Shown here: one piece after another, positions 1 through 9,915 of the stretch
How positions within the stretch are numbered: the stretch's first letter is position 1
How the letters are laid out: every line of letters starts with the position of its first letter
Assembly (NCBI GenBank): GCA_026545765.1
Contig: JAIFAC010000440.1
Location: 38,579-102,578 of the forward strand
DNA length: 64,000 nt
Direction: 5' to 3'
Origin: Plantago major
Lineage: Eukaryota > Streptophyta > Magnoliopsida > Lamiales > Plantaginaceae
Translations under genes and position numbers: made by a program
Notes under the pieces: generated by a model
Databases searched by the model: none
Seen by the model: the letters and a program-made list of their open reading frames with translations, nothing else
What the model was told of the DNA's origin: nothing

Positions 1-129
1 AAGACACATGTTTCTCTTGGATGAGGTGCCTAACACTCTTACACTTGCATCCTCCGCCAGGAAGCAAGAAGAGAATCTCAAGAATGTAATGGTGAGAAAG
101 CGCGTAAACTACTTCTCACTCCCAAACTA

Positions 130-742
130 AGAACAGGACAAAGACACTGGACGCCACAAGTGGACGGATCTTCACCGAGGCAAGGGGGATTGAATCCACC
201 TCGAGAGTCCCAAGGTGTCCAAATGACTACGCTTATCACGCCGACTTCAAAGTGACCAACAATGAAGCCGAGTACTAAGCGCTTCTTACCGACTCAAGAT
301 GGCAAAGTCACCCAAGTGAAAAGAATCAAATCTTAATCGACTCACAACTCGTCAATCTCAATTCTCGGGGTCTTTTGCTACTAAAGGATCAAACTTGATA
401 AAGTACCTGGACTTGCTCAAAAAAGAAGTGGAACACTTCGAAGAGTTTACACTCGAAAGATTTGATAGAGAGTGGAATGAGAAAGCTGATGCACTTTCGA
501 AGTACGATTCAGCTCCGGGAGCACTCGACATGAGAAGCATCATTCTACTGACACTTAGAACTTCCTCACTAATGAGTCCAGGCTTACAAGTTTTCCTCTT
601 GAGCATTGAACGAAGCTGGATGACGGACATCTTCAATTACCTTAAGGACGGGTCTTTTCCGTCAGATCTCAAAGAAGCAAAAAGAGTCCTATGCCGAGCC
701 AGCAGATACTTTACAAGAAGTCCTTCAGTGGTACTCATCTGA
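130..742 (+). pseudogene. gypsy A pol: second RNase H domain and linker, broken
   Basis: Three frames must be joined to read this piece of polyprotein. Visible marks are a VDGSS-like start near 155-170, TNNEAEY near 250-275 followed by a stop, and EKADALSK near 478-500 (the 3' end of the RNase H fold). The match in element B (24050-24520) has the same motifs plus TDSQL. The domain sits between the ordinary RNase H and the integrase, the place of the extra RNase H in Tat elements. A frameshift near 700-715 separates it from the integrase frame. It is not functional as it stands. Confidence 0.7.
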
Positions 743-1981
743 GATGCCTTGGACCTCAAGAAGCTAGAACTGTTTTGGAAGAGATTCATAGTGAAAGTTG
801 TGGGAGTCACACAGGAGGTCAAACTTTGGCTCAAAAGGTCATAAGACAAGGCTACTACTGGCCAACAATTGATAAGGATGCAGCAAACTTTACTCGAGCA
901 TGTGATGATTGCCAATACTATGCCAACATCCCTCATCGCCCTACTAACCCTATGATTCCGTCAATCATAGCCTGTCCATTTGACCAATGGGGAATAGACA
1001 TAGTCGGTCCTTTTCTCCGTGGTACTCACAAAAAGAAGTTCCTCATTGTTGTTGTGGAGTACTTTACTAAATGGGTTGAGGCAAAAGCCTTATCTACCAT
1101 CACTGAAAGCCAAGTCAAAACCTTCATTTGGAAGAATATCATTTGCCGCTTTGGTTTGCCTAAAGTTATTGTATCAGACAATGGAGCTCAGATCTCCGAA
1201 GCTAAACTTAAGGAATGGTGCAAATCCTTCAAGATAGAGCAACGATTCACATCCGTTGGCCACCCTCAAGCTAATGGTCAAGCTGAGTCAACAAACAAGA
1301 CAATTGTTAAGATCCTAGAAAAAAGGCTAAAGACTTCCCAAGGAAGTTGGACAGATGACTTGGATGGGGTACTTTGGGCATACTGCACTACAGCTAGAAC
1401 TGCCACTCAAGAGACACCTTTTTTGTTAGTCTATGGCACCGAGGCAGTCATCCCTTCGGAGATTGCAGTGGAAACCCAAAGAATCCAACAATACCAGCCT
1501 ATTGAGAATGAAGTGGCAAGGATCTATGGCTCGAGCCACTATCACTTGGAACTACCAAGTGACAGTGGCTCGAGCCTATAACAAGAATGTCCATACTAGA
1601 GATCTACAAGTCGATTCGTTCTCGTGGAGAGCGTATATTCTCAGTAAGGTGGGAAAACTTAAGCCTAAATGGGAAGGACCTTACAAGATCATTGGAGCAA
1701 GAGTCAATGGGAGCTATGAGTTAAAGGATGATCAGGGTAGAGTCCTAAAGAGAACTTGGAATGCCAAGAACCTTCAGAATTTTTATGCTAAGGAGTACTG
1801 TTCCGAGACTACGTCAGTTGTTTACTTTTGCTTGTTTTCGCTGCTTCAAGCCCACCAGATTTCAGATTTACATCAAATCAATACAACTTCTCTTTTTCAG
1901 TTACATCTCTCTCAGGTCCGACTTTACTCTTCGGACTCAAACACCCCTCCGAACCATTTACTTAGTTTGCAAAAAAATTGA
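691..1981 (+). pseudogene. gypsy A integrase (zinc-binding and catalytic core)
   Basis: This is the 3' end of the pol polyprotein; integrase joins the cDNA to host DNA. One open frame at 691-1581 (296 residues) holds the N-terminal zinc module (paired Cys in CDDCQYY near 900-920) and a DDE core: Asp in WGIDIVGPF (near 990), Asp in VIVSDNGAQ (near 1175) and Glu in NGQAESTNK (near 1285). A frameshift near 1510-1560 moves the C-terminal part (KPKWEGPYKI, LKRTWNAKNLQNFYA) into the frame ending at 1981. No chromodomain is seen, as expected for Tat. The protein is close to the integrase of element B at 22985-24040. The real pol stop is probably just after NLQNFYA, so the tail to 1981 may be read-through. 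Confidence 0.85.
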
Positions 1982-2260
1982 TTGATCAAACAAACATAAG
2001 TTTATTTTTCATTCATACAAAGTTCAAGAAAACAAAGACTCGGACACTTAGGTCCGAGACAAGGACTATACCATCAAGTGCAAGACTTAATAATCGAAAA
2101 AACAACCGATCCGAACCACCCTGTCCCAAGCAAAGAATCTCTTCAGAAAAATCTTCGGAGACGTCCGAACCCAGGTCTCCGAATCAAGGTCTCCGATCGC
2201 CCGATACATCTTCTTCATCAACAACAGGTCCGAGTGGAGTGTTCGCTAAAGATCCTCGGA

Positions 2261-2345
2261 CCATCTACCTCTTCAACCATTACCATTTTCGAGTTGACAA
2301 AAAAGCACTCACGGAAAATGGTAAATGGTGGAAGAGGTGGACGGG
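2261..2345 (-). other. conserved imperfect hairpin between pol and aORF (copy A)
   Basis: Arms at about 2261-2294 and 2307-2343 are imperfect reverse complements (core CTCTTCAACCATTACCATTT against its partner) with a loop of about 12 bases. Element B has the same hairpin at 21954-22026 in the matching place, although the surrounding sequence has diverged. It lies about 250 bases downstream, on the minus strand, of the internal promoter-like block at 2590-2690, so it would be in that transcript. Its role is unknown: small-RNA precursor, transcript-end structure or chance relic are all possible. Confidence 0.5.
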
Positions 2346-2589
2346 TCAAGGAATTAAACCTTCGAACCAATTATGTGGTGAGCCGACATAAACGACATCG
2401 ATGAATCAAACTCATTGATCCTTGCGAAGATCCGCCCTGCAACAACCCCTCGGTTTTAGATGAGCTCCAACCGGGCGGATCACGCATAGGACCGTCGAGT
2501 TCGAACCAGTGGGAAGAAACGTCCGAATCATCGGATCCGAATTGTCTTTTCTTAGAAGGCGGAAATGATGCAAAAGGCCGTACAATATA

Positions 2590-2690
2590 TGTCTATTTAT
2601 AGAAGCTATAAACCAATCGTGATGCGACACGTGTAAAGAAACGATTACGAATGGGCTTGGGCCGTTCTTGGGCCATCACTATTGGGCTTC
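2590..2690 (-). promoter_or_regulatory. internal antisense promoter-like block (copy A)
   Basis: Read on the minus strand, four TGGGCY/RGCCCA site-II motifs (2652-2657, 2658-2663, 2669-2674, 2683-2688) are followed by a CACGTG G-box (2628-2633), an ATTGG box (2613-2617) and a TATA box CTATAAATAG (2593-2602). The order and spacing recur in element B at 21330-21436. It would drive a transcript antisense to the 3' end of pol. Promoter activity is inferred; the motifs are seen. Confidence 0.5.
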
Positions 2691-3284
2691 CGCTCGCAGG
2701 ATGATAGTCTTTTAACATTTCGATACAGGGTCTGAACCAACCTTAAGTGGGTCCGAACCCATTGCTTACCGTGAGCAATTGTATATTCCTCACAAGACAG
2801 AAACACTCGGACTTATGCGCAACACATAATCTTTTAAATGCTCGACCAAGCTCAAAGATTTATCACTCGGACTATACTTGTTATGATTGATCCGAGGTGC
2901 TACCACTTGAAGGATACATCCGAGCTGTAATATCGGGTCAACGTACACAAGGAGTCGAGACTTTCGGTTCCGACCATCACTTCGCAATCCGAGCCAGTTC
3001 TCGATTCTTATCATACGACACGTAATTACAAGTGTATGTTTGTGAGTTGCCTCGGACTAACTCCCTGGCGACCGAACTAAGAATACTTAAGACAATTGTA
3101 TAAAGATTGCTTATACTAAGTCCGAACAGATGTGAACGCATGAAAGGAAAACGGACTCATAGATTAAAAAGAGAATTCTCCGAAGACAGCACAACGCTTT
3201 GGATCGAAACATGTACGGATCAACAACAAATACCTGAGACAAAATGATAATTGTGTAGCGACAAAACAACAAATTTAAATTGTT

Positions 3285-6200
3285 CTAAGGTCCGAAGACC
3301 ATCATTACATCATTCACGGGGCATACCCTGCCTTCAATGAGTCCGACTCCCAGAAGGATCGGCCTGGGACTCCGGTTGGGCACGATCAGGGACACTCTCT
3401 CCGGATCATCATGCTGAGAAGCCTGGTGCTCGGACAACCTCTTGGCTCGTTCCTCTTTTTTCTTCCGGATGAACTCCGGGCACTCTTCGTACAGATCCAA
3501 GTTTGGGTCATGACCCAGCACCGGACCAGGGATCTTCAGCCACGCATGGTTGTGGTCCGCATACTCCTCGAACGGCACGAAGACATGGGACATCAGGACT
3601 TCCGAAACGAAAGAAGGCAAGTACGGACCACCGTGATTATACTTGTACTCCTCATTCTCCTCACACACAAGTTCCACGAACTCGAACTTGAACAGAACAT
3701 CGTCCTCCACATCCTCTGAGACAAAGACGGACCCATCCGGTTCATTAAAAGCCGAGATCCCTTCATCCTCCAAGTTGTAGTCATTCGGAACAAGACCCTT
3801 CTTTTGGAGTTGGCCCACTGCTGCATCGAACCCTTCTTGACGATCCAAGTCATACTTGGTATCCAAGTGGAACTTATGCGCGTCCGAGTTTAGATAGTCT
3901 CGGACAGCCTCAGTTCGAACCGTCAGCAGATGCTCGAGCATGCGATCCTTGAAGTTCCAAGAGACCTCAGTGAGATCGTCCATGCCATCCCTATATGCCT
4001 CCAAGTCCGTCTCCAAGGCTCGGATAGCACTTTTCAGCTTTTCATTTTCAGCCTGGGCTTCCTTCAGTGAGGCGAGGGTCTTCTTATACTTCTCTTTATA
4101 AGCCACGACCTTGTTCGCCTCGGCCTCCCTACTCGCCTCGGACTTGGAAAACTCTATTTCCATTGTGGCCCTCCAACCCGCCACCTCTGAACAAGCTCGA
4201 ACAACAACAGTAAGCTAAGAACAAAATTGGAAAAGTCCGAATCAATAAAAGATGACACTTTCAAGGTATTGATTAAGGAACGCATTCGGAACGAAGTATA
4301 CATTCTGGTGAGCAGCAGCAAGTTCAGCAATTCTTTCCAGCTCCGGAACTGAAGCCAACCGACTCACCTCAGACTCAAGGTCCGAATCCTCAACCATTAT
4401 CCCCTTACCCTTCTTAGCTGGGGGGGGGGTCGGACCTTCAGACGAGCACTTCACGCCGAGCACCAAATTTCACTCACCGAAGTTTTTCTAATGTTTCTGA
4501 GGCTTCTTCGCCTTTACCAAAGAAAGAACTTTGCCCTTGTCCGAGGTGGAATAGTCCGTCTTTTCACCAAATTGCCACCTCCAAAGATCCTCACTTAACG
4601 TAGCAAATGCCCGAGGCTCATCCATCGGAAGTGTAGTGGAAGTCTTGATCAGCTGGTCCCGGACGCCATTTTCTGAGTAGCATTCTGCTTCCTCTTAAGT
4701 GCTCTCATTGTCGACATGGTGTAATTGAACTAAAACACTGCAAGGTCGAAACAAGTACAAGTTAAGTCCGAGTCACTTAATGAGAGGATGAGAAGTTGAT
4801 AATGCAAGTCCGAAGCAACACAAGTTAGACCAATAAAACAATAAAACAAACTAATGCCTCGGACTAAGAGAACAATCCGAGTCACTTTCACTTACTGAAA
4901 TCTTCCTTCCCATCACAGAAGTTTGGCCCCGAAAGGCCTGCTAGGAACGGAAGTGGTTGGCAAATCAAGCCCCGAATGAAGTACTTCAGGTTCGGTTTCA
5001 AAGGAGGGCTCAGATCCACAATCAGATGTTCCGGCCGCTGCCTCCAAATCCTAAGCTTTCCTAAGAACTTTTGTTGAAGTCCCATTGGACTCTTTGTACC
5101 TCGGACTCACTAGGTTTCAGGGTGGCTTGGACGAATATATACTTTTGCCACCACTTGATCCCTATCGACGAGATCGGATCCTCAAAGAAAATATAGGCTT
5201 GACGAACCACCAGTGTATAAAAATACCGGTGAGTCTTGCTCGGTATGATTGAGAAGAGTTTGCAAAAATTATCAAATGTGATCGGAATGTCCTTGTACTT
5301 ACAAAGGACTCCGAAGCACATAAGATTTCCGAGCGAGTTCGGAATCACCTGGTGTGGACCAAGTCCGATCCCCTTCAAAACATCCAACAACTCGGACGCC
5401 ACAGGAAGATGCCATCCACAATGCAACGAAGCTTCGTACACACACATATATCCGGGAGGACGATTGTAAAACGCATGAGACTTGTCCGGAATCAAAATCT
5501 CCACGGAGTCGGGGATCTCATACCTTCTCCTGAGTTTTCCACTTCCTCCGCGTGATGATCGAAGGACATATCGGCAAAATGTCGTCCATGTTCGACTCAC
5601 CATGGGGGTCCGGATGGGTTACTTATAGTCGAGTCCGAGGGTACTTGATGCGTACCACATCATCCCCTTTCTTGCTCCCCTCAGACGGCTGCGTAACAAG
5701 CGCCCGACTCGATCATTGGGCCACTCAGACGGTCGGACGGTCGGAAAGCTTGATCCGTTTCAATGGAGGGACAGCCTCCTCCTCATCATCATCCTCATCT
5801 TCTTCCTCTTCCTTACTTTCCTCTTCTTCTCCTTTCTCCACATGCCTTTCCTCCGCATGTCTTTCTTCAAATTTTTCGTCTTCGGATGACGAATCCAACT
5901 CCACGACTGTTTGAAGAGGAGCCACGACTGCATCAGATCTTCCATACTGACTCAACATGCCCAACTCCGGGAGAGACTCCGAAGTGTCGTGCACTTCCTC
6001 AACGTTGATATCCTGCGGGTCCGGAACAAAAGGGATGTGACTAAGATTGATCTTAGTGTTATAACCTAAGTTTCAAAGGTTTCAATCTCACCGGGAGTTC
6101 CGATTCGTTGCCTGTTCGACGCGGACGTGGATTGCCTATCGTCCGAGAAACTGTCTCGTGAACCGTCATCACACCCTGCACATGCGAAGACTCCGGGTAA

Positions 6201-6411
6201 TCTTGCATATCTAAATACTTCGAACCGGGAATAATTAAACGAAAAGATGGAGAGCTCACATCGGAGGCTTCACCACTTTGATTCGAAGCTTGATTAGCTC
6301 CCCTCTGATCTCCGACATCACCAATGTCAACTTCTTCTAAGTATCGCATCAGACGCCGCTTTGACGATACTCAAGCAAATTTTAACGGTTTTGACTATCG
6401 CTCTAGGACAT
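3285..6411 (-). pseudogene. gypsy A antisense gene (aORF): acidic region, Transposase_28-like domain, coiled coil
   Basis: This gene converges on pol from the opposite strand. Exons predicted by comparison with element B: 6412-4896, 4737-4302, 4214-3285, with introns 4738-4895 and 4215-4301 and a leader intron 6413-6686. The N-terminal part is rich in Glu/Asp (5725-5994). A domain at 5061-5603 (YMCVYEASLHCGW, IPNSLGNLMCFGV) resembles the plant 'putative gypsy type transposon' family (Pfam PF04195), named from memory. The last exon is open for about 300 residues and begins with a Lys/Glu coiled coil. The start is dead: the ATG at 6411-6409 is followed two codons later by TAG where copy B has GAG. 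Further frameshifts exist. The product's function is unknown. Confidence 0.75.
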
Positions 6412-6876
6412 CCTAGGGAAAGAAAGGGAATTCCTATGAGATTTAAAGTTTAAAGTCTGAGAGTCCGTTTATGTAACTTATATTAAAGTCCATAAGGGTC
6501 TCGAAGGAAAGGACCACGCGTCGTCAGACGTAGTTAGTTCGGAGTTAGTACGAAGTTAGTACAAACTACATAGAGCTTCCGAAGAAACTTACTACAAACG
6601 TCCGAACGAACTACAGACGACACTATGTCCGAACAACCAAAACTTCAAAGTTTTACTACTAAAGGCAAGACGAACAAAAGACTTACTTGTCAAATACAAA
6701 GGTTGGATTGAAGGCAGCTGGATGCTTCGGACACTTCTTAAGTTTTCCTCTTCGGAGCGTTACAACACACTTGTTGCGGACCTTCTTTCACTTCGGATCG
6801 CCTAAAATTGCTTCTGACTCTTTCAGATTGCGAAAATTCTCTCTCTAAAAGTGACGAAATGAAAGCTATTGGTGCC

Positions 6877-6886
6877 CTATTTATAG
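6877..6886 (-). promoter_or_regulatory. TATA box of the antisense gene (copy A)
   Basis: CTATAAATAG on the minus strand lies about 190 bases upstream of a GTAAGT donor (6686) that opens a 274-bp leader intron ending in CCCTAG just before the aORF start codon. Element B has TCTAAATAGG in the same place and a leader intron of exactly the same length, which supports a real transcription unit independent of the LTR. Confidence 0.55.
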
Positions 6887-7036
6887 GAGGATATTTTTGG
6901 AAACCCAAACGTCACATCACTTCAGGATAAATCTCGGTCGTAGATCAAAATTCATCCAACGGTATAGTTCAAAATACTAGGTGAAATGACGGATTCGTCC
7001 AAAATATTTATTTCACGCATTTATTAGAATTCCAAC

Positions 7037-7640
7037 AACACTGAACGCTTGAGATGACACCCCATCCTCTTACGGACGGTTGGACCATCCCAAGCACACG
7101 GACTCTCGTCCGTTCGGATGTCCTTACTCGGACCATCCCGAAAAATTGATTATTAGCAAAAGATAAAACTCCATCTTCCGATGGATGATTTATCTTAAGC
7201 ACACGGACTCTCGTCCGTACGAATGTCCCTAATCGGACAATCCCGAAAATTCGATTATTAAGTAACACGGACTCCGTCTGCTCGATGTCCTTACTCGACT
7301 ATCCCAAAAATCGATTATTAACAAACATAAAACCCCATCTTCGATGGATGATTTATCTTAAGCACATGGACTTCGTCTGCTCGATGTCCTTACTGACTAT
7401 CCCGAAAATTGATTATTAAGTAACACGAACTCGTCTGCTCGATGTCCTTACCGACTATCCCAAAAATTGATTATTAACAAAAGATAAAACCCCCATCTTC
7501 CGATGGATGATTTATCTTAAGCACACGGACTCTCATCCGTTCGGATGTCCCTAATCGGACTATCCCGGAAAGTCGATTCTTAAATAACACGGACTCCCGT
7601 CCGTTCGGATGTCCTTCCGCGGACCATCCCGATTTTACCA
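7037..7640. repeat. tandem repeat array upstream of aORF (about 7 units)
   Basis: Seven units of about 60 bases, of two alternating types, form higher-order units of about 160 bases. Each unit carries a cACGGACTCTCGTCCGT-like short palindrome, then ATGTCCTTACTCGGACTATCC and a GATTATTAA spacer. Every second unit is followed by CCATCTTCCGATGGATG (near 7170, 7340 and 7495). Element B has a single monomer at about 16980-17065. Tandem repeats in the 3' untranslated region are known for Tat/Ogre elements. Units 3-5 are more diverged (GTCTGCTCGATG in place of GTCCGTTCGGATG). Confidence 0.85.
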
Positions 7641-7752
7641 CTAACAAAAAGTGTCCCTTTCCTACGACCCTCGAATCTACACTTAATCTCATTTACAAAT
7701 ACCCCTTTGGAACTTACAGTCCGAGACCACACTCTCGGACTGTAAGAAAAAA

Positions 7753-7779
7753 GGGGGGCGGGGGGGGGGGGGGGGTGGG
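7753..7779. repeat. poly-G tract
   Basis: A nearly pure run of G lies between the aORF repeat array and the polypurine tract. Its length may be unreliable, as homopolymers often are. It could form a G-quadruplex. Confidence 0.8.
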
Positions 7780-7916
7780 GATTAAGATAAGGACCTCGGA
7801 AGGCACGGACTAAACACCTTTTTTCTTCTTATGAGGGACGGATTGAATGAAAAACAAAAATGCTCTCTCCACTTTAAACTATAGTTCCACAACTATGTTC
7901 TATGAAGATACTTGGA

Positions 7917-7931
7917 AACTAGGGGGACATA
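7917..7931 (+). promoter_or_regulatory. polypurine tract of element A
   Basis: AACTAGGGGGACATA stands immediately before the LTR start TGTTGATACGG, the normal position for the primer of plus-strand DNA synthesis. The same string in reverse complement abuts the LTR of element B (16684-16699). This fixes the orientation of both elements. Confidence 0.85.
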
Positions 7932-8831
7932 TGTTGATACGGAAATATGTCCAATCCGTCATAGATGCCTTTGAAGCGTATCCTAAGGCGATAGATCGTT
8001 TCAAGGTCAAAAGGCTCAATGTCCACCTCGACCTTCCTTAATGAGCATTGAATACCTTGGTCTTCAAGATGATGGTCCACCATCAATACCTCGCCTTCAA
8101 GATGATGGTCGATTTGCACTATGGTCCGAGCACCATGATGGTCCGACCCGGAGACGTTGATTCGGACGTATGACTCGGACCTCATAAGGAACCAAGTGAA
8201 CTGGCACCAAGAGAGAGGGCAGGGTCCGAGGTTAGCGGACCACAGTACTTTAGGAGGATTGTTTAAGTTATCTCACTTCCAAGTGAGTACTGTTCGGACC
8301 ATTGCTCCGAACCTACCCTTTCGGACGAAGGTCCGAAATGGATATCAGAAGACTCTAATCTCTTTAGGAAAGACTAAACTACACTCGAAAGCCCAAAAGG
8401 GAAATGGATTAAGTCTCCTTAATGGGTCATGGGCCTAATAGAGCATTGTTGGTGCAATTTGAGCCTTACACTTGGCACGATCCAACGGAGCCCTTCCTTT
8501 TTAGGAGATCTCTATATATATGGCACACATTTCCAAGTAAATGAACAAGTCAAGTCATCTTTACGAACTAATCTCGATCACTCTATAGAGCAGATTTTCA
8601 ATCTCTCTCGAGTAAAGTCTCTGCCCGATTTGACACTTAGCAAACCGGGTCTACGGTTCTAAACCCCTCCCCCCCCCCCCCCAAAGTTAATTGTGCAAGT
8701 TCTTTCCCACTGGTTCTTTGGAGCGCTTTGGACCCTAGCTTTGAACCTTTACTTTGGACGCTCTATGGTGATTTGGACTTGAGTGACTTAGGAAGAACTT
8801 ATTAAGTGTTTGGGGGACTTCACCCTCAACA
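7932..8831 (+). repeat. 3' LTR of gypsy element A
   Basis: 900 bp, with ends TGTTGA...TCAACA. It is homologous to the solo LTR at 14583-15413 and to the LTR of B at 15841-16683, both in the opposite orientation. A TATA box (TCTATATATATGG, about 8511-8523) follows a GGGCC-containing U3 region. A poly-C run at 8669-8682 lies downstream in R/U5. GTCCGA and TCGGAC are very frequent. The right flank is CGCCC. Confidence 0.92.
8511..8523 (+). promoter_or_regulatory. LTR promoter TATA box
   Basis: TCTATATATATGG in LTR A; the matching site in LTR B (minus, 16126-16138) is intact, while the solo LTR has only a degenerate version near 14850. It would start the genomic RNA of the element. Confidence 0.6.
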
Positions 8832-9915
8832 CGCCCAACCCTAAATAGTGAGATAGTGGGCGGGATGACTGTTATTCGAAGTGTTGCACATACTTGTCAA
8901 AAAATCATATAGTCATAATATATTCATAAATATGAAACAAATACCCAACTATACATGTACAAAAACAGCTTAGACAACAATACAATCAAGAAGGACCGAA
9001 GGAGCTTAAAACAAGTAAAAGAAACTAAAAAAATAGTAAAAAGACAGCTTAACAGAGTTAAACAAAAATAACTGTATAGAGAACGCTAAAAAGCTTATAA
9101 TCATTTGAGTGCCACCAGAGTATCTGTGCCGGAGGAGAGAGGTGGGGTAGAGAACTAAAGAGTGGTGGGAGAAAGGAGAAGAACTGAGTTGTAATGGGTG
9201 CAAATCAGAATTAAGGTGACTTCAATTAGGTTTAGTAGGGGTGAAATTGTAAGTTTATCCTCAAAAGGTGCCCTAATACACCAATCTTTAAAAAGCGTCA
9301 GATACCACACCGCTGCTGCCAGCTTGTTCCATTGCTTTTAAGACCGCCGCCCAAAGCGCCGCTGACGAGTGTCGCCGCCGAGCGAGCTATTGCGTCCGCT
9401 CCGGCCACTATCGATAACTCTGGTGAATAGACCTGATTCACTACTTTGTGAAGCAAAAAACTTCAACTATCGTGTTAAGGTTTTCAACAAACGCTTGCTA
9501 TAATCCTAAGCTCAAATGTTCTTTCAGTTAACTTGACTATGTGCGCTGAGCCAACGACATTCATGGATATCATGTAATCGAAATAAGGTTAACGACCATT
9601 TTTCTATATTCGTATTCTGAGTTATGGGTGGTAACGAGTCAAATCGAGTCAATCTTGGACCTTATCGAGCTCATGTTTTTGTCTACAAGTTATTGCAAAC
9701 TCGAGAAATAGAGTGAATTGTAATATACGTGCCTGTGGTATCAGCCATCTTCTAAAACTATGCCAAAGCGAACCTATTTACATCCCCGTGCCTGCATTGA
9801 TGAAAATAAAAAGAACTGAATATCGGGTCCCTACTTGTCGATCACATTAAGAGCTAATGTGGAAAGGACATGCTCATGCTTAGAATAATAGAGAAAAAAA
9901 TACTAGTATTACCTT
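8832..9915. other. intergenic, no gene recognised
   Basis: Host DNA between the gypsy A LTR and the SWEET stop codon. It starts with CGCCC, the presumed target duplication. A GC-rich patch at 9300-9420 (many GCC/CGC triplets) stands out from AT-rich surroundings and could be a gene relic, but I found no supportable reading frame. Confidence 0.6.

Larger units (their letters stand above)
1..8831 (+). mobile_element. Ty3/gypsy Tat-lineage LTR retrotransposon A (3' part)
   Basis: The element runs off the left edge of the window. In order it shows a second-type RNase H remnant, integrase, a convergent antisense gene (aORF) on the minus strand, a tandem-repeat block, a polypurine tract and a 900-bp 3' LTR ending in CCCTCAACA. 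The right flank CGCCC (8832-8836) is the expected 5-bp target duplication, but its partner lies outside the window. The pol-aORF-3' LTR order and the extra RNase H match what is known of the plant Tat lineage (Tat/Ogre/Retand). Element B is a second copy of the same family in the opposite orientation. Lineage placement is inference from architecture. Confidence 0.88.

Noticed and set aside
5552-5914. Serine-rich open frame on the plus strand
   Set aside because: It is the antisense shadow of the acidic Glu/Asp run of the aORF on the minus strand.
7037-7640. CRISPR-like or regulatory riboswitch array
   Set aside because: Units alternate, vary in sequence and have no unique spacers; this is an ordinary retrotransposon 3' tandem repeat in a plant genome.
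9300-9420. GC-rich exon of a host gene
   Set aside because: No frame on either strand continues beyond the patch or matches a known family.
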